Source of the DNA: Longicatena caecimuris
GTDB lineage: Bacteria; Bacillota_I; Bacilli_A; Erysipelotrichales; Erysipelotrichaceae
DNA: 55,909 bases
Direction of reading: 5' to 3'
NCBI RefSeq assembly: GCF_004341945.1
Contig: NZ_SMBP01000021.1
Span: 1 to 55,909 of the forward strand
Below the pieces are notes generated by a model. The model saw only the letters and a program-made list of their open reading frames with translations, did no database searches and was not told the DNA's origin. Positions 26,793 through 35,587 of the stretch are shown here, piece by piece. The first letter of the stretch is position 1. Each line of letters starts with the position of its first letter. A program made the translations under genes and the position numbers.

Positions 26793-27851
26793 ATGAAAGT
26801 AATGAAGAAGGGTATGGTATTGTTATGTGTATGTTTTTGTTTCTTCTTGAAAGGGAATACGCAAAAAGAAATCTTTGCGGAAAATCTCGATCAATGTACA
26901 ACTGCACAAAGTGATGGAATCCAAGGCTTTTATGAAAAAAAAGAGAATAGCTTAGATATCTTATTTCTTGGTGATAGTAATTTTACTCGCTCCATCAATC
27001 CTTTGATCGTATGGAAACAAACAGGTATCATCTCCTATACACTGGCAAGTGCGACACAGACAACATGGACCAGTACTTACCTATTAAAAAGCGCCTTGCG
27101 CTATCAAAAGCCAAAAGTGTTGATTATTGACGCAAATTTATTTCGTGCCCAAAATGAAGGAAGATTAGCGCGTAATTGCGCGGCAATCAATGCCATGAAA
27201 CCGGAGAAAGAACGCATGCAAGCTATACGACATTTGCTTTCTTATACGGATACCAGTATGGATGAACAAACCAAAGCAACGTTACTTCACTCCTATGTAA
27301 GAGATGTCATACGAAAACGTTTGACGTCAACTAAACAGCAACTAGATAGTAAACATACAACACATGGCTTCATCATGAATACCAAAATAGAACCATTCTA
27401 TGATCGTGATTATATGCACAATAATGAACAGATAACAGAGCTTGATGCAATCAATCAACAAGGGGTGAAAGAGCTGATCAGACTTGCGAAAGAACAGAAA
27501 ATGCAAATCTTATTGTTGCGCGTACCGGGTGCTCGAGAATGGTCCTTTTCCAGAGCGCGTTTGGTAAGTAAATTTGCTGAAAAAGAACAGGTCGATTATC
27601 TGGATATGAACTTAGAGCCCTATTCATCTAAGATCAACTGGCTAACGGACACAAAAGATGGCGGTTATCATATGAATGTATATGGGGCGGAGAAGGTAAG
27701 TGGCATGATCGCCGCTTATATTCAGCAATCTTATGGTATCAGCGGCAATAAAGACAGCGAAGTGAACAAGCAATTTCAGAGGGATTATAACCATTATCAA
27801 GATAGGAAACAGTACAATCAAAAGGAAAAAACTGAGAATGATTTTACCTAA
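26793..27851 (+). CDS. Secreted SGNH/GDSL-family hydrolase-like protein
   Basis: A 352-residue protein with a signal peptide (MKVMKKGMVLLCVCFCFFLK). Block I is DILFLGDSNFTRSI with the nucleophile Ser, and the C-terminal block is DGGYHMNVYGAEKVSG, where His is the likely catalytic base. The family includes wall polymer and polysaccharide O-acetyl esterases or transferases and DltD-like proteins. The position at the end of the wall polymer region, with an acyltransferase upstream, fits acyl editing of that polymer. AGGTGG lies 4 bases before this ATG. A charged, Gln/Lys-rich tail of about 35 residues ends the protein. Confidence 0.75.
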   Translation: MKVMKKGMVLLCVCFCFFLKGNTQKEIFAENLDQCTTAQSDGIQGFYEKKENSLDILFLGDSNFTRSINPLIVWKQTGIISYTLASATQTTWTSTYLLKSALRYQKPKVLIIDANLFRAQNEGRLARNCAAINAMKPEKERMQAIRHLLSYTDTSMDEQTKATLLHSYVRDVIRKRLTSTKQQLDSKHTTHGFIMNTKIEPFYDRDYMHNNEQITELDAINQQGVKELIRLAKEQKMQILLLRVPGAREWSFSRARLVSKFAEKEQVDYLDMNLEPYSSKINWLTDTKDGGYHMNVYGAEKVSGMIAAYIQQSYGISGNKDSEVNKQFQRDYNHYQDRKQYNQKEKTENDFT

Positions 27852-27937
27852 AAAATAAAGAAAGCCTTTACAGTTGAATGAATTCACACATCTTTCGCAT
27901 AATGAATATAGTAACTGTATGCATTTCTTAATTTCAT

Positions 27938-27966
27938 TTGTAATTAAGAGACAAATATTGTAAAAT
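27938..27966 (+). promoter_or_regulatory. Promoter of glycogen phosphorylase
   Basis: TTGTAA at 27938-27943 and TAAAAT at 27961-27966 with a 17-base spacer. Transcription would start near 27973, after the ATG at 27971, which supports the later start at 27998. Confidence 0.6.
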
Positions 27967-27997
27967 TAATATGTTACTGAGAGGAGTAAGCGAGTAT

Positions 27998-30412
27998 ATG
28001 ATAAACGAATTCAAGAACAAGAAAGAGTTTCAAGAAGAGTTTAAAAGAAGAATTATTGAACGCTACGGCCGTTCTATCGAACAGGCGCACATAACAGAAA
28101 AATACATGGTTTTAGGGGAAATGGTTAGAGATTATGCCAGTGTTCACTGGAACGACTCTAAGAATGCCATCGCAGAGAAGAAAAGCAAGCAGATGTATTA
28201 TTTCTCTATGGAATTCTTAATGGGACGTCTTCTGACAAACAACCTGATGAACCTCGGTATCTATGATTTAGTCAAAGAAGGTTTAGCTGATCTGGATCTG
28301 GATATTAATGAACTTGAAAACCTGGAAAGTGATGCAGGATTAGGAAATGGAGGTCTGGGAAGACTGGCTGCCTGTTTCCTGGATTCTTTAGCATCTTTGA
28401 ATTTACCGGGCAATGGAAACTGTATTCGTTATGAATATGGATTATTTAAACAGAAAATTGTAAATAATGAACAGGTAGAAGTACCTGATCAATGGCTGTC
28501 TTTAGGTAACGTTTGGGAAGTGCGAAAACCAAAGCATGCAGTCAATGTTAAATTCGGCGGTCATGTGGACATGTGGATGGGAGAAGATGGCAAGGCGGTT
28601 GTAAACCATGTGCCAAGCTTGGTTGTTCGTGCAGTTCCATATGATGTACCTGTGGTTGGCTATGATACGAAACTGACCAATACGTTACGTCTGTGGAGTG
28701 CAGAAGTTGCCGATGATGCATGTGATGCGGCTAACTTGAATGAATATGTAAATGAAGTTCGTGAAATCTGCCGTAATGTTTATCCGGATGATTCTACAGA
28801 ACATGGAAAATTATTGCGTTTGAAACAGCAATATTTCTTTGTTGCGGCAGGATTAAATAACATTATAGATGCGCATTTACGCGTATATGGAACATTGGAC
28901 AACTTTGCGGAAATGAATGCCATTCAGTTGAATGATACCCATCCGGTATTGTGTATTCCGGAAATGATGCGTATCCTGTTGGATGATTTCCGTTACGAAT
29001 GGGATGATGCTTGGAAAATCGTAACAGAAACGATGGCATATACGAATCATACTGTTTTAAGTGAAGCATTGGAAAAATGGCCGATTCAGTATGTACAAGA
29101 TTTATTGCCACGTATTTATATGATTATCGAAGAAATCGACCGTCGTTTCAAATATGCCTGCTCTCATGATTTAGGACGTTCTGATTTAATGAATGAATGT
29201 TGTGTAATCAAGGATGGACAAGTGCATATGGCAAACCTTGCCATCATCGGTTCGCACAGTGTGAATGGTGTTGCGGCTTTGCATACTAAAATCTTAAAAG
29301 AAGATGTAATGAAGAACTTCAATGATTTATATCCTGGCAAATTCAACAATAAGACGAATGGTATCACACATCGTCGTTGGTTGTTGTATTCTAATCCACA
29401 ATTAACACAGTTGTTAGAAAAGACCATTGGTCCTGCATTCAAAAAACATCCTGAAAAATTAGAAGATCTGATGAAGTATGTAGATAACAGCGAAGTTCAG
29501 AAGAAATTTATGGATGTGAAAATGGAACGTAAGAAAATACTTGCGAAGTACATTAAGGATACCTTGAACATTGACATTGATGTAAATTCCATCTTTGATG
29601 TACAGGCGAAACGTTTACATGCTTATAAACGTCAGCTGTTAAATGTGATGAACATCATTCATCTCTATTTCCGTATGAAAGCAGATCCTAACTTCCGTAT
29701 TTATCCTAGAACCTTTATCTTTGCCGCAAAAGCAGCACCTTCCTATACCTTTGCGAAGGAAGTTATTAAGCTGATTCACTGTGTGGCTGATAAGGTAAAT
29801 AACGATAGTGATATTAACCGTTATATGAAGGTCGTATTCATTCCGAATTATGGGGTATCCATTGCGGAAATCCTGATGAATGCTGCCGATGTATCAGAAC
29901 AAATTTCTACAGCCGGTAAAGAAGCAAGCGGTACCGGTAATATGAAGTTTATGATGAATGGTGCGATTACCTTAGGTACGATGGATGGTGCTAATGTGGA
30001 AATCGTAGAACGTGTCGGCTATGAGAATGCTGAAATCTTCGGTCTTCGTGCAGATGATGTGGCCTTGATTCGTCATGAAAATTCTTATGATGTTTGGAAA
30101 AAATACAATCAAAACGGTGATATTCAGAAGGTTGTCAATAGCTTGGTAGACAGTACCTTCTCAAATGATCCTAGAGATTTCAAGCAGATTTATAATGAAC
30201 TGATGTTCAAAAATGATGAATATCTGTTGTTGGCAGACTTTGAAGCTTATGTGCATGCGCAGGGCAATATTGAACAGCGCTATCGTAATGCAGAAGCATG
30301 GGCAAGAATGTGTCTGATAAATATCGCACAGTCTGGCTATTTCTCAAGTGATCGTACGATCCATGAATATGCACGTGATATTTGGAATATTAAACCGGTG
30401 ACGGTTAAATAA
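27998..30412 (+). CDS. glgP: Glycogen/starch/maltodextrin phosphorylase
   Basis: An 804-residue GT35 enzyme that releases glucose 1-phosphate from the non-reducing ends of alpha-1,4-glucans. Conserved stretches are clear: NLGIYDLVKEGL, ESDAGLGNGGLGRLAACFLDS, NDTHPVLCIPEMMR, and the pyridoxal phosphate loop EASGTGNMKFMMNGA with Lys650. Length is normal for bacterial enzymes. The ATG at 27998 follows GAGGAG by about 11 bases. It works with the type I pullulanase at 32219, which would remove the branches that stop the phosphorylase. It is monocistronic, with a strong terminator after it. Confidence 0.95.
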   Translation: MINEFKNKKEFQEEFKRRIIERYGRSIEQAHITEKYMVLGEMVRDYASVHWNDSKNAIAEKKSKQMYYFSMEFLMGRLLTNNLMNLGIYDLVKEGLADLDLDINELENLESDAGLGNGGLGRLAACFLDSLASLNLPGNGNCIRYEYGLFKQKIVNNEQVEVPDQWLSLGNVWEVRKPKHAVNVKFGGHVDMWMGEDGKAVVNHVPSLVVRAVPYDVPVVGYDTKLTNTLRLWSAEVADDACDAANLNEYVNEVREICRNVYPDDSTEHGKLLRLKQQYFFVAAGLNNIIDAHLRVYGTLDNFAEMNAIQLNDTHPVLCIPEMMRILLDDFRYEWDDAWKIVTETMAYTNHTVLSEALEKWPIQYVQDLLPRIYMIIEEIDRRFKYACSHDLGRSDLMNECCVIKDGQVHMANLAIIGSHSVNGVAALHTKILKEDVMKNFNDLYPGKFNNKTNGITHRRWLLYSNPQLTQLLEKTIGPAFKKHPEKLEDLMKYVDNSEVQKKFMDVKMERKKILAKYIKDTLNIDIDVNSIFDVQAKRLHAYKRQLLNVMNIIHLYFRMKADPNFRIYPRTFIFAAKAAPSYTFAKEVIKLIHCVADKVNNDSDINRYMKVVFIPNYGVSIAEILMNAADVSEQISTAGKEASGTGNMKFMMNGAITLGTMDGANVEIVERVGYENAEIFGLRADDVALIRHENSYDVWKKYNQNGDIQKVVNSLVDSTFSNDPRDFKQIYNELMFKNDEYLLLADFEAYVHAQGNIEQRYRNAEAWARMCLINIAQSGYFSSDRTIHEYARDIWNIKPVTVK

Positions 30413-30442
30413 GAAAGATTTTTCCTTGGAAATAATCAACTG

Positions 30443-30493
30443 GGAGGTATGGCAATTGCACTATTTCGCAATCGTGTCATGCTTCCTTTTTTT
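30443..30493 (+). terminator. Intrinsic terminator of glgP
   Basis: GGAGGTATG (30443-30451) pairs fully (with G-T pairs) with CATGCTTCC (30478-30486), extended by inner pairing of ATTGC with GCAAT, and is followed by seven T. Confidence 0.85.
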
Positions 30494-30543
30494 ATGCTTA
30501 AATTTACTCATGTGGCTATTTTTTTCTTCATAAACACGGGAAA

Positions 30544-30710
30544 GAATGCTTACCAAATACATAATTTCAAGCATTCACATAAATGAGGAGCGATAAGCTT
30601 AATTCTGTTGTGTACTATTACTACATCCCAGCTTATCAAAAAGGATAAGTGCGGTAACGAACGCTCACGCAAAGAGGTATCCTGTTCCCTTGATGCATAA
30701 AGGGGTTTTT
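30544..30710 (+). ncRNA. Possible structured RNA or leader (series of hairpins)
   Basis: This gap of about 430 bases has no credible gene. It holds four successive inverted repeats: GAATGCTT/AAGCATTC (30544-30576), GATAAGCT/AGCTTATC (30592-30637), AGGATA/TATCCT (30642-30683) and CCCTT/AAGGG with five T (30687-30710, terminator-like). It could be a small RNA ended by the last hairpin or a decayed gene remnant. It does not match a riboswitch that I recognise. Confidence 0.3.
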
Positions 30711-30783
30711 ATGAAGTGTTAACGATGGAAAAGGGCATAGATACACGCACGACTTGAGGATACTTACTTTATAAAAAGCTGTA

Positions 30784-30813
30784 TTTGCAATTTTATGTGA
30801 ATTTCGTTAAAAT
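30784..30813 (+). promoter_or_regulatory. Promoter of the M20 amidohydrolase gene
   Basis: TTTGCA at 30784-30789 and TAAAAT at 30808-30813 with an 18-base spacer, 28 bases before the chosen start. Confidence 0.45.
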
Positions 30814-30841
30814 AATAGGCAACAGAAAAGGGGTAATGAAG

Positions 30842-32011
30842 ATGGAGTTAAAAGAAAAGTTAATCACAAGTGTTGAAAAAAACTTAGATACTTATATGTC
30901 CTATGTACAACATATGTACGATCATCCGGAAATCGGTAATGAAGAATTTGAAACGATGGAGTTGTTAAGTGAAGGGTTATTATCTTTTGGTTTTGAAACG
31001 CAAAAGGCTTTCGTTGTGCCAACTGGTTTTCAAGCAGTGTATAAAAGTGGCAAGGCAGGTCCGGTAATTGCATATTTATGCGAATATGATGCTTTGCCGG
31101 AAGTGGGACATGGTTGCGGACATAATTTGATTGCGGCAACATCCATTGCTGCGGGAGTGGCCCTAAAAGAAATCATTGATGATATTGGCGGAGAAATACG
31201 TGTGATAGGAACACCGGCAGAGGAGAATTTCGGTGGGAAAGTGTCTATGGCGAATGCGCATGTTTTTGACGATGTGGATGTGGCGATGATGATTCATCCA
31301 GATACGGAAGATGGAGTCGGGGGCAGAACTTTGGCATTGTTACCATTGAAGTTTGAATTTTATGGTGTAAATACACATGGTTGTTCACCTGAGCATGGAA
31401 AATCAGCCTTGGATGCAGCGGTTATGAGCTATATCGGCATTAATCTGCTACGCCAATATGCACTGCCAAATACATATATTCACGGTATTATTCGTGATGG
31501 TGGTGAAGCTGCCAATGTCATTCCGGCCTATGCCAGTTTGGAATATTATTTCCGTGGAACCTCTATGCAGTATGTAAAAGAGCTCAGTCAGCGAGCAATT
31601 GATTGTGTTGAGGGAGCTTGTAAAGCGAGTGGCTGTACCTATCAGGTAACGACATATGAATGCCCTTATGAAGACTGTGTCATAAATTATACCTTATGTG
31701 ATTTGTTGAAAGAAGAATATGTGGCATTAGGCAGAACGGATGTGAAACCGGTAGATGAGGTACCAAATGGCTCTAGTGATATCGGAAGTGTCAGCTATTG
31801 TTGCCCGGCATTGCATGGCTATATCAAGATTGCCGATGCATGCGTCAATGGACATTCAAAAGAAATGGCAGCAGCTACCATTCATGAGGCAGGAAGAAAA
31901 GCTTTACGTGATGGTGCCATCGCATTGGCGAACCTTGGAAGAAGATTACTCATGGAAGAAGATTTATTACGAAAGGTACAGGATGAATTTCATAAAACGC
32001 TGAAACGTTAA
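30842..32011 (+). CDS. M20-family amidohydrolase (AbgB-like)
   Basis: A 389-residue metal-dependent peptidase/amidohydrolase. MYDHPEIGNEEF near the N-terminus, CEYDALPEVGHGCGHNL (metal ligands in GCGHN) and GTPAEENFGGK (catalytic Glu pair) are M20D features; THGCSPEHGKSALDA marks the dimerisation lid. Closest in style to aminobenzoyl-glutamate hydrolase or amidohydrolase subgroups that cleave N-acyl amino acids or dipeptides. The substrate is not determinable. The ATG at 30842 has AAAAGGGG 8 bases before it; the ATG at 30836 is too close to that site. It does not share an evident pathway with the glycogen genes on either side. Confidence 0.85.
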   Translation: MELKEKLITSVEKNLDTYMSYVQHMYDHPEIGNEEFETMELLSEGLLSFGFETQKAFVVPTGFQAVYKSGKAGPVIAYLCEYDALPEVGHGCGHNLIAATSIAAGVALKEIIDDIGGEIRVIGTPAEENFGGKVSMANAHVFDDVDVAMMIHPDTEDGVGGRTLALLPLKFEFYGVNTHGCSPEHGKSALDAAVMSYIGINLLRQYALPNTYIHGIIRDGGEAANVIPAYASLEYYFRGTSMQYVKELSQRAIDCVEGACKASGCTYQVTTYECPYEDCVINYTLCDLLKEEYVALGRTDVKPVDEVPNGSSDIGSVSYCCPALHGYIKIADACVNGHSKEMAAATIHEAGRKALRDGAIALANLGRRLLMEEDLLRKVQDEFHKTLKR

Positions 32012-32027
32012 AGGAATCATCCTTTTT
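32010..32027 (+). terminator. Short terminator-like hairpin
   Basis: AAAGGA (32010-32015) pairs with TCCTTT (32020-32025) and runs into five T. Short stem, so moderate confidence. Confidence 0.45.
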
Positions 32028-32193
32028 CTAAGGAACAATATGAGGCAAGATGCAACTGCTTAGCAAAGATGTAAGCATGTATGCATACAAACGATGAAAA
32101 GATGCCGTTAGCTTTTTTAGCCGGAAATGATATTAAAATAAGGTGCTTTGCTAGGAAATTCCACTTGAGAATGATAAAAAGAAGAAAGTCTGT

Positions 32194-32199
32194 TATAAT
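32194..32199 (+). promoter_or_regulatory. -10 element of the pullulanase gene
   Basis: A perfect TATAAT 20 bases before the start codon. The best -35 candidate (TTGAGA, 32165-32170) is 23 bases away, too far for normal spacing. Confidence 0.45.
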
Positions 32200-32218
32200 A
32201 AGGTCAAGGTGATAAAAT

Positions 32219-34336
32219 ATGCGACAACAGAAATATTATGAAGCTTATCTGGATGACTTTGATAAGATAACTGTATTTATGTCTCGTAACAGCTATGAAG
32301 GTGTCAGTAATAAGTTTTATTTGAAAGACACCAGAGGACATATTTATGATCTCCATATTCAGTCTATTGAAACAACTCATAGCAATTACAATAAATATAC
32401 GTTGGCTCTTTATGATTCAATTGAAATAGGAAATGAGTATTATGTAGTGCATCAACATGCACGCGCTACCGTTTTACAATACAGCGCTGTTGTAAAAACA
32501 GCGAAATTTGATGAATTGTTTTATTATGATGGGGACGATTTAGGTTATACGTATAATGAAAAAGCCACATCTTTTGCATTATGGGCACCTACAGCTTATC
32601 GTGTAAAGTTAGAAATCATGAAAAATGATGTTACGTATACGTATGAGATGAAACGTAGTGAACATGGGGTATTTCGTTATTCGATATTAGAAAATTTAGA
32701 AAATGCGACCTATGTATACCTTGTCAGAGTAAATGGCGAATGGAAAGAGACCATTGACCCATATGGTGTATCTTCCATAGAAAACAGCAGACGTTCGGCT
32801 ATTGTTGATTTGGCAAAGATTCGTGTAAAGGATTATCCTTTACCGCCATTGCAAAGTTCATGTGATGCAATTGTGTATGAGACAAGCGTGCGTGATTTTA
32901 CGATGCAAAGCAATATCGGAGTAAGCTGTCCTGGAACTTTTCGTGGATTTGTGGAAGAAAATGAACAAACAAAAAGCATGCAGACGGGTTTTTCTTATTT
33001 AAAATCATTAGGCATTACACATGTACAGCTGATGCCGGTCATGGATTTTGGATCTGTTGATGAAATTTATCCTTTATTACATTACAATTGGGGATATGAT
33101 CCGGTCCAATATCGGGTCTTTGAAGGCAGTTACAGCAGTGAACCGAATAACCCTTATAGCCGTATATTTGAATTTGTGAAACTGGTGGAAGAATGCCATA
33201 AAGCAGGCATTCGTGTCAATTTAGATGTAGTCTTTAATCATGTATATGATAAGGAAGAAAGCTTCTTTGACAAGACGGTCCCTAGTTATTATTTTCAAAT
33301 GAATGAGCAAGGCGATTTTTCTAATGGTACTTTTTGTGGGAATGATGTAGACAGTAAACGTCGCATGTGTGCTAAATATATTATCGATGCTTGCAAATTC
33401 TTAGTAAAAACTTATCATATCGATGGATTGCGATTTGATCTCATGGGCATTTTAGATATTGATACCATGAATGCCGTCTATCGGGAATGTTGCGCAATTA
33501 ATACAGATTTTATGATCTATGGGGAAGGTTGGGATATGCCAAGTTTCTTAGATTTCCGTCAGCGTGCAAGCATTGGCAATAATGCTCAAATGCCATTTAT
33601 CGCACATTTCTCTGATCGTTTCCGAGATGTTGTAAAAGGTCGCACGGCAAGCAATGAAGTGAATGTAAAAGGATATTGCAGTGGCGCATTGTATCTGATT
33701 GATATTATGAAAAACTGTTTAAGTGCCAGCTGTACAAATGAAGGAATGGAAGCTATGTTTGCCAATCCTCGAAATGTTGTGAATTATGTGGAATGTCATG
33801 ATAATATGACTAGCTGGGATAAATTGAAAGAATGCTGTAAGGAAGATAGCAAAGATATCCGCATCGCAAAGCATAAGATGATGATTGCGGCGGTTTTATT
33901 AGCGCAAGGGATTCCTTTCTTACACAGCGGTCAAGAATTTGCCCGTAGTAAGCATGGATTACCAAATACGTATGAAGAAAGTGATGAGATAAATAAAATA
34001 GATTATCTGCGTCGGAATCAGTATCAAGACATCGTGGAATGTACAAAAGAGCTGATTAAGCTGCGTAGAGCACATGCCTGTCTGCGTTATTGCCGCAAGG
34101 AGGATGTAGAACAGCATGTGCATTTTGACACCATCCAAAATAAGGCATTGATTTACAAACTGCTAGATGATACAGAAGAAATGATCATTCTGTTCAATCC
34201 TTCACAGGAGTATTTCACTCACGATATGAATACGGCTTATAAATTATTGTATTACAATGGCAAGGCAGAGGATATTTTGATTCAGAAAGTAAATGTAGAA
34301 CCATACAGTGTCATTGTCTTTACCAGAAAGCTTTGA
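32219..34336 (+). CDS. pulA: Type I pullulanase / glycogen debranching enzyme
   Basis: A 705-residue GH13 enzyme that hydrolyses alpha-1,6 branches. A CBM48-like N-terminal domain (FALWAPTAYRVKLEIM) precedes the catalytic barrel. The type I pullulanase signature YNWGYDP starts at residue 289. The catalytic residues are Asp407 (GLRFDLMG), Glu436 (YGEGWDMP) and Asp528 (ECHDNMTSWD). There is no signal peptide, so it acts on intracellular glycogen or imported dextrins together with glgP. AAGGTGAT lies 6 bases before the ATG. The length is typical of cytoplasmic PulA/AmyX. Confidence 0.94.
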   Translation: MRQQKYYEAYLDDFDKITVFMSRNSYEGVSNKFYLKDTRGHIYDLHIQSIETTHSNYNKYTLALYDSIEIGNEYYVVHQHARATVLQYSAVVKTAKFDELFYYDGDDLGYTYNEKATSFALWAPTAYRVKLEIMKNDVTYTYEMKRSEHGVFRYSILENLENATYVYLVRVNGEWKETIDPYGVSSIENSRRSAIVDLAKIRVKDYPLPPLQSSCDAIVYETSVRDFTMQSNIGVSCPGTFRGFVEENEQTKSMQTGFSYLKSLGITHVQLMPVMDFGSVDEIYPLLHYNWGYDPVQYRVFEGSYSSEPNNPYSRIFEFVKLVEECHKAGIRVNLDVVFNHVYDKEESFFDKTVPSYYFQMNEQGDFSNGTFCGNDVDSKRRMCAKYIIDACKFLVKTYHIDGLRFDLMGILDIDTMNAVYRECCAINTDFMIYGEGWDMPSFLDFRQRASIGNNAQMPFIAHFSDRFRDVVKGRTASNEVNVKGYCSGALYLIDIMKNCLSASCTNEGMEAMFANPRNVVNYVECHDNMTSWDKLKECCKEDSKDIRIAKHKMMIAAVLLAQGIPFLHSGQEFARSKHGLPNTYEESDEINKIDYLRRNQYQDIVECTKELIKLRRAHACLRYCRKEDVEQHVHFDTIQNKALIYKLLDDTEEMIILFNPSQEYFTHDMNTAYKLLYYNGKAEDILIQKVNVEPYSVIVFTRKL

Positions 34337-34345
34337 TGAAAAAAG

Positions 34346-34415
34346 CGTCTATTGTAAATGTACCTAAAGTTTCCTTTAAGTGATGCTAGTGGTATGTATG
34401 ACAATAGACGTTTTA
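34346..34415 (+). terminator. Intrinsic terminator with large loop
   Basis: CGTCTATTGT (34346-34355) and ACAATAGACG (34401-34410) form a perfect 10-bp stem followed by TTTT. The 45-base loop holds its own TAAAG/CTTTA hairpin. Confidence 0.7.
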
Positions 34416-34446
34416 TTATGAGGGGTAAGCTTTTTATAATAAAAGG

Positions 34447-34468
34447 TATCTAGATATATGCTATCTAG
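34447..34468 (+). promoter_or_regulatory. Possible operator: repeated TATCTAG motif
   Basis: TATCTAGATA at 34447-34456 is a perfect palindrome, and TATCTAG recurs at 34462-34468. Both lie 33-54 bases upstream of the -35 of the DegV promoter, a plausible position for a regulator site. No regulator was assigned. Confidence 0.3.
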
Positions 34469-34500
34469 TATGGGCATATACATCCTTTCCGAATTGTCGT

Positions 34501-34528
34501 TTGACATTCAAACTTCATCTGTTATAAT
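34501..34528 (+). promoter_or_regulatory. Strong sigma-A promoter of the first DegV gene
   Basis: A perfect TTGACA (34501-34506) and a perfect TATAAT (34523-34528) with a 16-base spacer. This is the best consensus promoter in the window. Confidence 0.85.
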
Positions 34529-34600
34529 ATAAAAGCAAATCAGGATTGTTTGATAACCTGAAATGTAATGATAAGCCGTACACGAAAGGGAGGGTTACCT

Positions 34601-35455
34601 ATGAAAACAGCGATTGTAACCGACAGCGGAAGCGGATTAAATAAACAACAGGCAGATGCTTTGGGTATCTATTATCTGCCATTGCAAATTATTGTAAACG
34701 ACAACATGTATCTGGACGGGGTGGATATCCAGGTAGAACAAATATATGAGATGTTGAAACAAGGTGAAATGCCGACAACATCAATGCCGCCAATGGGAAT
34801 CATTGAAGAATTATTCCATAAATTAAAAAAAGATGGATATGAAGATGTAATCGCGATACCTTTAACAAGTGGCTTATCTTCAACATCCAGCGTGATGCAT
34901 GCAGTTGCGAAAGAATGTGAACTGAAGCTGCATATTATTGAAACGTATTCTACTTGTAATATACAGTGCTACTTAGCAAAATGCGCGCAGCAGTTAGTAA
35001 AACAGGAGGTTGCGGCAGAAGAAATAGTGAAACGCTTGCAGGATAGTGTGGCACATAGTGATACATTGATCATTCCTAACGACTTACAGCATTTAAAACG
35101 TGGCGGAAGATTAACACCGTTAGCAGCTGCTTTAGGTGGTTTGTTAAAAATTAAGCCTATTTTAAAGCTGGATGAAGGTTCACAAGGTAAAATTGATGTA
35201 TTTGACAAGGTGCGTACGATGTCAAAGGCGATGAGCAAAGCCGTTACTACATTTCAAGAAACAAAGCTTGATGATGCGTATACCTTAACCGTTTTACATA
35301 GTGGTTCAGAAGAGGAAGGGTTAAAGCTGAAAACTTTGATGGAAGAGGCTTTCCCTGGAATGGAACTCTATTTTGGGCTCATTGGTGCTGTGATTTCTTG
35401 TCACACCGGGTTAGGATGCTTGGGTATACAATACATCCGCAAAGTTAAAATGTAA
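34601..35455 (+). CDS. DegV family fatty-acid-binding protein (copy 1)
   Basis: A 284-residue protein of the DegV/FakB family, which binds fatty acids for phosphorylation by the FakA kinase. TDSGSGL at the N-terminus, TSMPPMG, VIAIPLTSGLSSTSS and the LQHLKRGGRLTPLAAALGGLLKIKPIL block are diagnostic. Start at 34601 follows AAAGGGAGGG; an upstream ATG in frame at 34568 has no site. A perfect-consensus promoter suggests strong expression. The next gene is a paralogue with its own promoter. Two FakB-like proteins often differ in preference for saturated or unsaturated acids; that is family knowledge, not shown here. FakA is not in the window. Confidence 0.9.
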   Translation: MKTAIVTDSGSGLNKQQADALGIYYLPLQIIVNDNMYLDGVDIQVEQIYEMLKQGEMPTTSMPPMGIIEELFHKLKKDGYEDVIAIPLTSGLSSTSSVMHAVAKECELKLHIIETYSTCNIQCYLAKCAQQLVKQEVAAEEIVKRLQDSVAHSDTLIIPNDLQHLKRGGRLTPLAAALGGLLKIKPILKLDEGSQGKIDVFDKVRTMSKAMSKAVTTFQETKLDDAYTLTVLHSGSEEEGLKLKTLMEEAFPGMELYFGLIGAVISCHTGLGCLGIQYIRKVKM

Positions 35456-35461
35456 ACATTT

Positions 35462-35490
35462 GAGGAGGAATGAGGAAGCCTCCTCTTTTT
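35462..35490 (+). terminator. Intrinsic terminator
   Basis: GAGGAGG (35462-35468) pairs with CCTCCTC (35479-35485), followed by five T. Confidence 0.85.
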
Positions 35491-35531
35491 ACGTGCCATC
35501 CCAAGAAGAATGACAACTTCTGGCGAATGGC

Positions 35532-35560
35532 TTTTCATCTTCTATGAAATAAAGTATAAT
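35532..35560 (+). promoter_or_regulatory. Promoter of the second DegV gene
   Basis: TTTTCA (35532-35537, four of six) and TATAAT (35555-35560) with a 17-base spacer. Confidence 0.6.
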
Positions 35561-35587
35561 ATGTGTTAGATATTGGAGGGGTTTACC

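Noticed and set aside
30544-30710. A known riboswitch upstream of the M20 gene
   Set aside because: No conserved core that I recognise is present, and a separate promoter lies downstream of the hairpins, so they would not be in the M20 transcript.
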